NCBI GenBank assembly: GCA_003160755.1
Contig: QEXZ01000003.1
Span: 1 to 16,948, forward strand
DNA: 16,948 bases
Reading direction: 5' to 3'
Origin: Methanomicrobiales archaeon
GTDB taxonomy: Archaea > Halobacteriota > Syntropharchaeia > Alkanophagales > Methanospirareceae
Below the pieces are notes generated by a model. The model was given only the letters and a program-made list of their open reading frames with translations. It ran no database searches and was not told the origin of the DNA. Position 1 is the stretch's first letter, and every line of letters starts with the position of its first letter. Both the position numbers and the translations under genes were made by a program. This document shows, piece after piece, positions 6,005 through 14,087 of the stretch.

Positions 6005-7455
6005 AAATATACTTACTTAACCCGCCTTTCATAGATAACTTTGTCAGATGCGGCAGGTGGCAGGGAGTTGCCGCAAGAGGTGGCACACTGTATTATCCTA
6101 TCTGGTTAGCTTATGCTGCGGGAGTATTGGCAAGAGAGGAGCATACTGTCAAACTGGCCGATGCTATTGCATTTAAGTGGGACAGAAAGAAAGTAGAAGA
6201 AGATGCGAGAAAGTTTAATCCCGATTTAATTGTTGTTGATAGCAACTTTTCGAGTTTGAGAAATGACAGCAACGTAGCAAAGTTGCTGAAAGATGGAACC
6301 GGGGCAGTTTCAGTATTGGTAGGTCCTCCAGTATCTCAATTCCCAGAAAGGATACTAACAAATGGTGGAGTAGATTTCGCTGCACGGCTTGAATATGATT
6401 TCACTGTACGGAATATTGCAGAGGCTGTTGAGGATGGAAAGAGTATTGAGAATATAAGCGGGATATCCTATAAAGAAAACGGCAAAATAATACATAATCC
6501 AGATAGAGAATTCATAACATCCGAAGAACTGGATGAAATACCATTTGTATCAAAAGTATACAAAGAGCACCTCAATATAAAAGACTACTTTCTGGGTCAC
6601 ACGCTCTACCCGATGGTTCAGATATTCACGGGTAGAGGATGTCCAAATAGATGCACCTTCTGCTCATGGCCAAAAACCCTTATGGGTAGAAAATACAGAG
6701 TAAGAAGTGCTGAGAATGTTGTGGATGAGTTTGAATATATCACGAAGGAACTACCAGAAGTAAAAGAGATTTTTATTGAGGATGACAGTTTTACAATAGG
6801 TAAAAGCCGAATTAAGGGAGTGTGCAGCGAGATCCTACGAAGAGGGCTGGATATCACATGGTCATGTAATGCAAGGGCAAATCTTGATTATGAGTCTATG
6901 AAGGCGATGAAAGAGGCTGGTTGCAGGCTTTTGGATGTGGGATATGAATCGGGAAGTGATGAGATACTTAAAAATATCAAAAAAGGGATTACAACGAGTG
7001 ACAGCAGGAAGTTTACAAAAGATGCAAAGAGAGCGGGACTCATGATTTTAGCGGATTTTATCTTCGGTATGCCCGGAGAGACGAAAGAGACCGCAGAGCA
7101 GACGATAAGGTTTGTGAAGGGGATTAAACCAAACCTCGTGCAGTTTGCAGTAGCAACACCGATTCCGGGCACGGAGTTTTATGATTACGTTAAGGAGAAT
7201 GGATTTTTGCTGGTTGATGATTTAGGAAATTCTCTTGACAAAGATGGTTTTCAGAAATGCATCGTATCCTATCCAGAGTTTACAAAGGAAGATATAGAGG
7301 ATTATGTAGATAGGGCACTGAAGGAATCCTATTTAAGTCCCTCTTACATGCCAATAGCAATGAAGAATATATTGAGGAAAAATGGGTTGCACGAGTTGAA
7401 AGGGATGGTGATATCCGCGAAGGTATTCTTAAGGTATATGAGAAGAGGGAAATGA
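6001..7455 (+). CDS. B12-binding-type radical SAM enzyme (HpnJ-like)
   Basis: The 484-residue protein has an N-terminal Rossmann-like domain (MKIYLLNPPF; PDLIVVDSNFSS at 74-85; VLVGPPVSQFPE around 105) of the cobalamin-binding type. A radical SAM core follows, with the 4Fe-4S motif C214-P-N-R-C218-T-F-C221 and SAM-binding segments EDDSFTI, DVGYESGSDEIL and DFIFGMPGET. The order and the CSWPKTLMGRKYRVRS segment resemble HpnJ-like proteins of hopanoid loci and radical SAM genes in polysaccharide clusters. The DxHxxG cobalamin histidine motif is not visible, so cobalamin, if bound, would be base-off or lost. The reaction could be C-methylation or rearrangement of a sugar or lipid carrier; this is not determinable here. 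It is coupled to hicA upstream and to the amidotransferase downstream. Confidence 0.88.
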   Translation: MKIYLLNPPFIDNFVRCGRWQGVAARGGTLYYPIWLAYAAGVLAREEHTVKLADAIAFKWDRKKVEEDARKFNPDLIVVDSNFSSLRNDSNVAKLLKDGTGAVSVLVGPPVSQFPERILTNGGVDFAARLEYDFTVRNIAEAVEDGKSIENISGISYKENGKIIHNPDREFITSEELDEIPFVSKVYKEHLNIKDYFLGHTLYPMVQIFTGRGCPNRCTFCSWPKTLMGRKYRVRSAENVVDEFEYITKELPEVKEIFIEDDSFTIGKSRIKGVCSEILRRGLDITWSCNARANLDYESMKAMKEAGCRLLDVGYESGSDEILKNIKKGITTSDSRKFTKDAKRAGLMILADFIFGMPGETKETAEQTIRFVKGIKPNLVQFAVATPIPGTEFYDYVKENGFLLVDDLGNSLDKDGFQKCIVSYPEFTKEDIEDYVDRALKESYLSPSYMPIAMKNILRKNGLHELKGMVISAKVFLRYMRRGK

Positions 7456-8609
7456 AAATTAAGAACGAAAATATAGAGGAGTATTTTACAAATATGAAAA
7501 GATGCACGAGATGCATCTTGCCAGGGACATTCCCGGGGATAGAATTTGATGAAAACGGCGTTTGCAACTACTGCTTGAACTATGAACCCATGAAGGTTTT
7601 GGGAGAAAGAGAACTGGAAAGAGTGCTGTCTAAGTACAGGGATAAAGGCGATAAGTATGATTGTCTCGTACAACTAAGCGGGGGGCGCGATAGCGCCTTG
7701 GTTCTTCACCAAATAGTTAAAAAATATAAAATGAATGCCCTGGCAGTTACATGCGACTTTGGTGCTATAACACCAGAGGGTATTCGGAATATAAAAAGAA
7801 TGGTTGATATTTTAGGTATAGACCATGTCTGGATTAGACAGGATAGGGAAAAGATCAGGCAATCTAAAGAAAATACTAAGACAAAATTCCACGGATGGCT
7901 CAAAAAACCCGCAATTAATACGATAGTGCCTGTTCTTAATAGTGGAGATAAAACACTTGAACTTCAGATGTATAACTATGCTAAAAAGAACAAAATTCCT
8001 TTGATAATAGTGGGAAGCAACAGCTTTGAACAGGAACATTTTAAAACCGGGTTTTTAGGTGTTTTTCCAGATGACCGGGGAGAATATTCAACATACGATA
8101 AGGTAAGGATATCGCTTAAGTTTTTAATGTGTTTTCTAGGCAATTCTTATAATTATCGTTTATCTATCTTTAAAGAATATATTGTAGCAGCAACTGTTTT
8201 CTTCTTTGAATCTGTTGTTAGGCCAAAGGGCATTGAATACGTAGTTTTTTATGATTGTATCCCCTGGAATGAAAAGGAAGTTCTATCAACAATATATACT
8301 CAATTGGATTGGAAGGGAGCATCCGATGATACTACTGTCACATGGAGAATAGATGATGCGGCTTATCCGCTAATGAACTATATTTATTACAAATTAGTGG
8401 GGTTTACGGAACATGATGAAATGTATAGCAGGATGATTCGCGAGGGTCAAATTACAAGAGAAGAGGCATTGGAAAGATGCATGCAAGATCATAAACCTAG
8501 GTTGGCTCCAATAATGGAATTTTTAAAAGAGTTAAACGTTACCAAGGAGCAATTAGATACAGCATTAGAAAACTATAGAGAAAAATTACAGGATCACATT
8601 GTGAAATGA
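7452..8609 (+). CDS. N-acetyl sugar amidotransferase (WbpG/PseA/AglX-like)
   Basis: This 385-residue PP-loop ATP pyrophosphatase carries two CxxC pairs (C18/C21 and C38/C41, probably zinc binding) and then the PP-loop SGGRDSALVL at 76-85. Homologues such as WbpG adenylylate the acetamido group of a UDP-sugar and use ammonia to make the acetamidino group, for example ManNAc3NAmA; archaeal AglX does the comparable step in N-glycans. Ammonia normally comes from HisH/HisF-like partners, and none is present in this window. A second possible start at codon 15 (MKRCTRCILPG) matches the family start better. I kept 7452 because of its ATGA overlap with the radical SAM gene. Base composition becomes AT-rich from about position 7700, inside this gene. 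Confidence 0.88.
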   Translation: MKIKNENIEEYFTNMKRCTRCILPGTFPGIEFDENGVCNYCLNYEPMKVLGERELERVLSKYRDKGDKYDCLVQLSGGRDSALVLHQIVKKYKMNALAVTCDFGAITPEGIRNIKRMVDILGIDHVWIRQDREKIRQSKENTKTKFHGWLKKPAINTIVPVLNSGDKTLELQMYNYAKKNKIPLIIVGSNSFEQEHFKTGFLGVFPDDRGEYSTYDKVRISLKFLMCFLGNSYNYRLSIFKEYIVAATVFFFESVVRPKGIEYVVFYDCIPWNEKEVLSTIYTQLDWKGASDDTTVTWRIDDAAYPLMNYIYYKLVGFTEHDEMYSRMIREGQITREEALERCMQDHKPRLAPIMEFLKELNVTKEQLDTALENYREKLQDHIVK

Positions 8610-9916
8610 TATATACATTTGTATATCTCGATACACCTAAGTTTATCGGGGAATTAAAGCAGGATAAATTACAAATTATGAGAATACTAATGATCGGATT
8701 GGACTTAAATCCACCATGGGTCGAAGGAATCAGGAATACTGTTAAGTCCCTTTCACAAAACTTAATAAAACACCAACATAAAATATTTGCTCTAACAAAA
8801 GGCTCTGGAAACCAGTTAAATATTGAATTCGTTGAAGGTATCAAATATCTCAGAATTAATATTGGGCACTCTACTAATTACTCAAGTGGTATGTTCGTAT
8901 TTTTAGCAAAGTTACCCATGAAACTCATAAAAACAATTAAAGATGAGAAAATTGATATTATTCATGGACATAGTGTCTCCCCAGTTTTGGGAATTATTTT
9001 AGGAATATGCTCAAAAATAATGGGTGTAAAATCTGTATTCACTTTATATTCTTCACCTTCTAACAAAAATAAAGATTCTTATTATCCAAAAATTATGAAT
9101 ATCTTAAATCCTTCAAAAAGCGAGTTACTAACAAAGATTTTATGCATTTTTACGGATGTAATTGTAGTGACGAGCAATGCTGCCAAAAGAAGTTTGATAT
9201 CCATCGGGATACGTGAAAATAAAGTTAAATATGTTCCAGTTGGCATTGACTTGACTGTTTTTAAACCTTTAAACAGACCTAACGAAATAAAAAATAAGTT
9301 AAATATTCCTTCAGATAGAAAAATAATTTTATTCGCAGGAGATATAACCCCCTGGAAAGGATTGGATATTTTTTTAAAATCTATAAGTACTGTATCTAGC
9401 AAATACGAAAATATATTGTGCATAATAATGACCAAGAATATCTACAAATATGAGAAGAAAAGAAGAGAGGAAATCGATGAGTTAATTAAACTAAACGACA
9501 TAGAGAAATATATTCATATTATAGGTCAATATAATAATATTCAAGAAATTTACGGGATATCTGACATAGTCGTATTCCCATTTATTACTCTATTCTCAGT
9601 TATGGATATATCAATACTTATGGATACACCCTTATCCTTATTAGAGGCGATGGCAACTGGTAAACCTGTGATTGCTTCAGATGTGGGTTCGTTTGATGAA
9701 GTGATAACAAATTTAGAAAATGGATTACTTATACAACCAAATAACGAGTTTGAATTAGCAGAAGCTATAATTAATCTATTAGAAAATCCAATTTTATGTA
9801 AAAATCTCTCTGATAATGCGCGAAAATCTGTAATAAAAAAACATGATATAAAAATAATTTCTTTCAAATTAGAAAATCTATACAAAGGACTGATACAGGG
9901 GGGTATTACTTTATGA
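8606..9916 (+). CDS. GT4 family glycosyltransferase
   Basis: This GT-B glycosyltransferase has up to 436 residues. The acceptor domain starts at MRILMIGLDLNPPWVEGI (residue 25 on this start), with IIHGHSVSPVLGI in the middle. The donor domain has VPVGIDLTVFKPL, IILFAGDITPWKGLDIFL, and DTPLSLLEAMATGKPVIASD at about 340-360. ATG 8606 overlaps the previous stop (ATGA) as elsewhere in this operon, but the 24-residue extension is unusual for the family and the ATG at 8678 is a credible alternative; neither has a strong ribosome site. The gene is strongly AT-rich with many AAA, ATA and TTA codons, unlike the genes before 7.5 kb. The bound sugar is unknown. Confidence 0.9.
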   Translation: MIYTFVYLDTPKFIGELKQDKLQIMRILMIGLDLNPPWVEGIRNTVKSLSQNLIKHQHKIFALTKGSGNQLNIEFVEGIKYLRINIGHSTNYSSGMFVFLAKLPMKLIKTIKDEKIDIIHGHSVSPVLGIILGICSKIMGVKSVFTLYSSPSNKNKDSYYPKIMNILNPSKSELLTKILCIFTDVIVVTSNAAKRSLISIGIRENKVKYVPVGIDLTVFKPLNRPNEIKNKLNIPSDRKIILFAGDITPWKGLDIFLKSISTVSSKYENILCIIMTKNIYKYEKKRREEIDELIKLNDIEKYIHIIGQYNNIQEIYGISDIVVFPFITLFSVMDISILMDTPLSLLEAMATGKPVIASDVGSFDEVITNLENGLLIQPNNEFELAEAIINLLENPILCKNLSDNARKSVIKKHDIKIISFKLENLYKGLIQGGITL

Positions 9917-10956
9917 AGAGCCTAGATCCCATGAAAATTTTATTTGCCATCGTAGATCCCGATTATCAAGGTGATATTAGTGTAGACGAAGTGATTAATT
10001 CAAATCAAAAAGATCAAATATTAAAAAGAACATTAAAATTAGCTGAAAGAAATGGGCTGCGTTATTATTTCATCCAAAAATTAAATGAGAGAGGTATTGA
10101 TATATCCTTTATAAAACAAGAAGAATTAGCTGACGAAATGCAGAGGTCAATTGATTTTAAGGAAACGGTGACTTTTATAAACAGCATTGCAAATGAGCAC
10201 AAATTAGAATATTTTATAATAAAATTATTTAGTACCATACCACACACACCAAATGATGTTGACCTCTTTATTCAAAAAGAAGAGAGGCAAAGACTTATTA
10301 CTATTCTTGAGGATAACGGTATGGTATGCCTCCATTCAAGTCCTGCGGAAACAAAGTTTAAGGGAAGATATATGAAAATAGATTTGTACACTGAAATATG
10401 TTATGTCGGAGTGGATTTCATCGACGAAAGTTTTTTGAGGAAATCTGCGGTTAAAAATAACTTATTGGGTGTGGAATATTATGGATTAAATAAAGAGGCG
10501 GATTTTCTTCTCTTATTACCTCATGCTTTATTTGGTCATAGAAGAATAACACTACTTGACTTTTTACATCTAAAGAACCTAAAGAAAAGTATTGATGTTA
10601 ATGAATGTAGAGATTATGCTTATGAAAATGGGTGGGGGAAAGTATTTGATTTAATTTTAAATCAATTAGATTCACTTTATCAAGATATATATGTAAAGGA
10701 TAATATCATCTACTTTCCATATATCTTTGATCGAGATTTTACACTAAAATGCATGTTTCAATTGGATGATTTTGATAAAAACAAATTCAATCCATTTTTC
10801 TTTAACATTTCTTTTTATTTAGAAGAAATTGAATATAGATTAGAAGGTACCACACTGTATAATATTTTAAAATTTTTCACACCTACGCGGAATCTATTTA
10901 ATTCTATCTGCGCTTTTGTCAAAAATAAAAGGGGAGACCGCAAAAGCATAGATTAA
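9913..10956 (+). CDS. NTF_5-like putative nucleotidyltransferase
   Basis: The 347-residue protein has the outline of the uncharacterised nucleotidyltransferase family PF14907. A helical start (residues 35-95) precedes the polymerase-beta-like site IPHTPNDVDLFI at 109-120 (D115, D117). A possible third acidic residue lies in MKIDLYTE (D157), and a long helical C-terminus includes LLLLPHALFGHRRITLLDFL. The G-S (or G/K) signature before the DxD is poorly kept, so catalytic activity is uncertain. Such genes recur in polysaccharide loci, sometimes beside a thymidylate-kinase-like gene as here, but their substrate is not known. It is coupled by ATGA to the GT4 before it, with GGGGGGT as a ribosome site 10 bases upstream. 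It is strongly AT-rich. Confidence 0.62.
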   Translation: MKSLDPMKILFAIVDPDYQGDISVDEVINSNQKDQILKRTLKLAERNGLRYYFIQKLNERGIDISFIKQEELADEMQRSIDFKETVTFINSIANEHKLEYFIIKLFSTIPHTPNDVDLFIQKEERQRLITILEDNGMVCLHSSPAETKFKGRYMKIDLYTEICYVGVDFIDESFLRKSAVKNNLLGVEYYGLNKEADFLLLLPHALFGHRRITLLDFLHLKNLKKSIDVNECRDYAYENGWGKVFDLILNQLDSLYQDIYVKDNIIYFPYIFDRDFTLKCMFQLDDFDKNKFNPFFFNISFYLEEIEYRLEGTTLYNILKFFTPTRNLFNSICAFVKNKRGDRKSID

Positions 10957-10959
10957 ATT

Positions 10960-11670
10960 GTGATTGTCATGTTTCCAAAAGTTATTGTGATGACGGGCAT
11001 TGATGGCTCAGGTAAGACCACACAAGCTCAGCTTTTAGTTAATTATTTTCGGCAAAAAGGTATTTCAGTGGGATTTACTCAACAATTTAATAGTGAGACG
11101 GTTTTTGGTAAATTAATCTTGAAAAAAGTGGGACATGGCTTAATAAAATTAGAACGAAGTGTTTCAAATGAGTCATATTTTAATTCAAATAACTTAAAAC
11201 ATGAATCACTATTGAAAACAGCATTAAAATTTTTTGCAGAAATTCGTATAATATTGATGGGGCTTTATCACACATGGGTTAAAATTTTAAAAAACAGAAA
11301 AATGTCCCTTCTCATTTTCGATAGATATTTTTACGATGACGTAAATAAAGCGAAATGGATGTATAATCTATCCAATCAAATAGAAAAGTTAGCTATAATT
11401 TTTGTTCCAAAACCGGCATTTGTTTTTTATTTAGATGTTCCGGCAGAAATTGCCCGGGATAGAGAAATAGATGGTGATACCACGTTAGAACAACATATCA
11501 AAAAGAAGGGGATTTATGATGAATGGTTTGATAATATATACAAAAATCATAAAAACGTTTACAAAATATGTACGGATAAAAAAGCATATCAGAACCATAT
11601 TGAAATCATAAATATACTTAAAAACGAAACAGGATTGGGTGATTCAAGTGAAAATCGTATTTGCAACTGA
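10960..11670 (+). CDS. Thymidylate-kinase-like P-loop kinase
   Basis: The 236-residue protein has a Walker A loop GIDGSGKTTQAQ (13-24), DRYFYDD (121-127, the DR(Y) motif that contacts the phosphate acceptor in dTMP kinases), a strand AFVFYLDVPAEIARDRE with a lid-like arginine, and a C-terminal YDEWFDNIYK helix. These mark the thymidylate kinase fold. The DRY segment and lid diverge from housekeeping Tmk, and the setting among glycosyltransferases argues for a kinase with another acceptor, perhaps a sugar or nucleotide-sugar precursor. The start codon is GTG at 10960, with an in-frame ATG at 10969 as an alternative. The gene follows the NTF_5-like gene by three bases and overlaps the next GT4 gene. 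Confidence 0.78.
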   Translation: MIVMFPKVIVMTGIDGSGKTTQAQLLVNYFRQKGISVGFTQQFNSETVFGKLILKKVGHGLIKLERSVSNESYFNSNNLKHESLLKTALKFFAEIRIILMGLYHTWVKILKNRKMSLLIFDRYFYDDVNKAKWMYNLSNQIEKLAIIFVPKPAFVFYLDVPAEIARDREIDGDTTLEQHIKKKGIYDEWFDNIYKNHKNVYKICTDKKAYQNHIEIINILKNETGLGDSSENRICN

Positions 11671-12814
11671 TGTGTTTTATCCTTATTTGGATAGTGGGGG
11701 GGTAGTTCATACGTTTCACGTTGCTCGAAATCTTGTGAAATTTGGACATGAAGTCATAGTGCTATGCCACAAAACATCATCGTATTCAAGTGAGTCACAT
11801 AATTTGTTAAAAGATCAGGAGGTTATTGATGGTATTAACATAATTAGAGCTAAAAAGCCATATAGGTATGGTGCAACGATAGCCTCTTTACCGGCATTAT
11901 ATGAAATGTATTCACAACTAAAAAAGATGGTTAGAGAAGGTGATGTTGATGTTGTCAATGCACTTCTCTATAGACCATTCTTCCCCGTCTTTATGGCGGC
12001 AAAAAATAAAGTTCCCTGCATAGGCTCTGTCCATCTTACAGGATTTAAAGAATGGAGAAGATATGAAGCGGGGGAATTAGGTGCAATGGCGTTATGGGGT
12101 ATTGGAAATATAGCATTACGTCTTCCTTATGATAAAGTAATAACAGTTTCTGAAACTTTACGTACCGAATTGTTAGAATACTATCCACGAGAAAAAATAG
12201 AAGTTGTTTACAATGGTGTGGATTTAGAACAGATAGATAATGTTGATTCCGATGAAAAGAATCCCAATCAAGTCATATATGTAGGGACGCTTAACAAGCG
12301 CAAAAATGTTTTGGATGCTGTAAGGGCAGTGGAATTGGCAAGAACCGAAATAAAAGATTTGGAATTGGTAATTGTAAGCAGTGGAGGAGATTATGAAGAT
12401 GTGATTAAAGAAATGAGCAGGAAAAATAGTTTCATTAAATATTATAAGAAAGCAACTGATGAAGAAAAGATGAAACTGTTGAAAGAATCGAGTTTGTTAG
12501 TTCATCCCAGTTCAAAGGAAGGATTCCCAATAGTTCCAATAGAAGCGCTCGCATGTAACGCTCCATTTATAGCATACGATATTCCAGAAATGAAAGAAGC
12601 ATGTGAAGTTACCACAGGGGGTGTGGTAGTAAAGCAAGGAGATTACGTGGCACTTTCTCAAAGAACTTGTGAGCTATTTAAGAACAAATCGAGACTGAAA
12701 GAGATGGCTAAAAGAGGCAGGAAAAAAGTAGAAGAAGAATTCACATGGGAAAAAGTTGCAAAGAAGACGGAAAGACTTTATAGAGATGTTCTGATAAGAC
12801 AATGTAGAATATGA
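11648..12814 (+). CDS. GT4 family glycosyltransferase
   Basis: This GT-B enzyme has about 388 residues. The acceptor domain opens KIVFATDVFYPYLDSGGVVH, with EVIVLCHKTSS and NALLYRPFFPVF following. The donor domain carries VVYNGVDLEQID, VIYVGTLNKRKNVLDAVRAV and the E-x7-E nucleotide-sugar motif in SSKEGFPIVPIEALACN at about 288-304. I chose GTG 11648 because GGTGAT at 11638-11643 sits four bases before it and the protein then starts like the family. GTG 11639 in the same frame is possible. Either way the gene overlaps the end of the kinase gene by over 20 bases. GC content rises again within this gene, so the AT-rich block ends about here. Confidence 0.9.
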   Translation: MKIVFATDVFYPYLDSGGVVHTFHVARNLVKFGHEVIVLCHKTSSYSSESHNLLKDQEVIDGINIIRAKKPYRYGATIASLPALYEMYSQLKKMVREGDVDVVNALLYRPFFPVFMAAKNKVPCIGSVHLTGFKEWRRYEAGELGAMALWGIGNIALRLPYDKVITVSETLRTELLEYYPREKIEVVYNGVDLEQIDNVDSDEKNPNQVIYVGTLNKRKNVLDAVRAVELARTEIKDLELVIVSSGGDYEDVIKEMSRKNSFIKYYKKATDEEKMKLLKESSLLVHPSSKEGFPIVPIEALACNAPFIAYDIPEMKEACEVTTGGVVVKQGDYVALSQRTCELFKNKSRLKEMAKRGRKKVEEEFTWEKVAKKTERLYRDVLIRQCRI

Positions 12815-12993
12815 CACAAAAACCAACAATTGGAGAAATTGTAAAAGGCGATCTCTGCACAGGATGTGGGACTTACGTCTCGTTGTGTCCAAATGAAGCG
12901 ATAGAATTGGTGATTGATGATAAGAAAGGGATTTGTGTACCAAAATTAAATGTTGGTATTGTTCATTTTGGGGTTAGATATAAGGGAGAGTAA
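12811..12993 (+). pseudogene. Truncated FrhB/F420-dehydrogenase-beta-like ferredoxin segment
   Basis: The 60-codon frame encodes the ferredoxin-like N-terminus of proteins annotated as coenzyme F420 hydrogenase/dehydrogenase beta subunit, a family common in polysaccharide loci: IVKGDLCTGCGTYVSLCPNE and AIELVIDDKKGICVPKLN. Full-length members have about 400 residues and a second cluster motif after KLN; here the sequence turns into VGIVHFGVRYKGE and stops. The iron-sulfur motif is also damaged: C16, C19 and C26 are present but position 22 is Tyr where Cys is expected. Both points indicate a degraded gene. Its start overlaps the GT4 stop by four bases, so it may still be translated. Confidence 0.75.
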
Positions 12994-13001
12994 ATAAATA
13001 C

Positions 13002-14087
13002 ATGATTGCAAAAAGGGAGCATATACCAATAGCAAAACCAGGGATAGATGAAGAAATGATTGGTGCTATTGAAGAAGTCTTAAATTCCGGGATATTAACC
13101 CAAGGGCCCAAGGTTAGGGAGTTTGAAGAAGAATTCGCAGAATATATTGGCGTTGAGTATGCAGTGGCTACAAATAGTGGAACTTCCGCTTTACATACTG
13201 CGCTTTCGTCGTTGGGAATAAGAAAAGGTGATGAGGTGATAACATCCACATTTTCTTTCATCTCCACTGCATCTTGCGTTTTAATGCAAGGAGCAAAGCC
13301 TGTGTTTTGCGATATAGACCCGAAGACATACAATATCAATCCTGATGAAACTGAAAGGAAGATAAGTGATAGGACAAAAGCTGTCATAGTCGTGCATTTG
13401 TATGGGCATCCATGTGATATGAGACGTGTGGTGGAGATTTGTGAGGATTACGATTTAGCATTGATAGAAGATGCGTGTCAAGCTCATGGTGCGGAATACG
13501 AAGGCAAGAAGGTTGGGTCTTTTGGAGAGGGGTGTTTTAGCTTTTACCCAACGAAGAACATGACGACTGGAGAAGGAGGGATGATTACGACAAATAACGA
13601 TAAAGTAGCGAAAATGGCGAGAATGATAAGAGATCATGGTCAAAGGGGAAGGTATTTACATACCACGTTGGGATATAATTACAGGATGACGGACATCGCG
13701 GCTGCAATTGGTTTGGCACAATTAAAAAGGTTGGATTGGTTCAATGAGCAAAGGATAAAAAATGCAACGTATTATAACCGAAAGTTGAATAATGAAAGAA
13801 TTCAAAAGCCGTTCATTGCGGAGAACGTAAAACATGTTTTCCATCAATGTACAATAAGGGTCAAAGAAAGGGATAGATTTCTAATACACCTAAAAAACAA
13901 TGATATTGGTTACGGGGTTTATTATCCAACTCCGATACATAAGCAGCCAATATTCAATGAGTATAACGAATTAACGCTTCCAGAAGCTGAGCATGCCTGT
14001 AAAGAGGTAGTTTCTATACCTGTCCATCCAGCTTTGAGTAAAGAGAAGCTTGAGTATGTAGTGGAGGTTGTGAATGCTTATGAGTGA
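13002..14087 (+). CDS. DegT/DnrJ/EryC1/StrS (WbpE-like) sugar aminotransferase
   Basis: The 361-residue protein is a full-length PLP-dependent nucleotide-sugar aminotransferase. Landmarks are IPIAKPGIDEEMIGAI (8-23), NSGILTQGPKVREFE (28-42), ATNSGTSALHTAL (56-68, PLP phosphate), IEDACQAHGAEYEGKK (155-170, D157 with the PLP ring), FYPTKNMTTGEGG (181-193, Schiff-base K185) and GYNYRMTDIAAAIGLAQL. In WbpE-type pathways it places an amino group at C3 of the 3-keto-UDP-GlcNAcA made by the WbpB dehydrogenase. The next two genes match the WbpD and WbpB steps, which supports that role. Other C3 or C4 aminotransferases of the family are also possible. The ATG at 13002 follows GGGAGAG; the 3' end overlaps the acetyltransferase by 14 bases. 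Confidence 0.92.
   Translation: MIAKREHIPIAKPGIDEEMIGAIEEVLNSGILTQGPKVREFEEEFAEYIGVEYAVATNSGTSALHTALSSLGIRKGDEVITSTFSFISTASCVLMQGAKPVFCDIDPKTYNINPDETERKISDRTKAVIVVHLYGHPCDMRRVVEICEDYDLALIEDACQAHGAEYEGKKVGSFGEGCFSFYPTKNMTTGEGGMITTNNDKVAKMARMIRDHGQRGRYLHTTLGYNYRMTDIAAAIGLAQLKRLDWFNEQRIKNATYYNRKLNNERIQKPFIAENVKHVFHQCTIRVKERDRFLIHLKNNDIGYGVYYPTPIHKQPIFNEYNELTLPEAEHACKEVVSIPVHPALSKEKLEYVVEVVNAYE

Noticed and set aside
12974..13387. 137-residue minus-strand reading frame
   Set aside because: Antisense shadow of the aminotransferase gene, whose plus-strand motifs are unambiguous.
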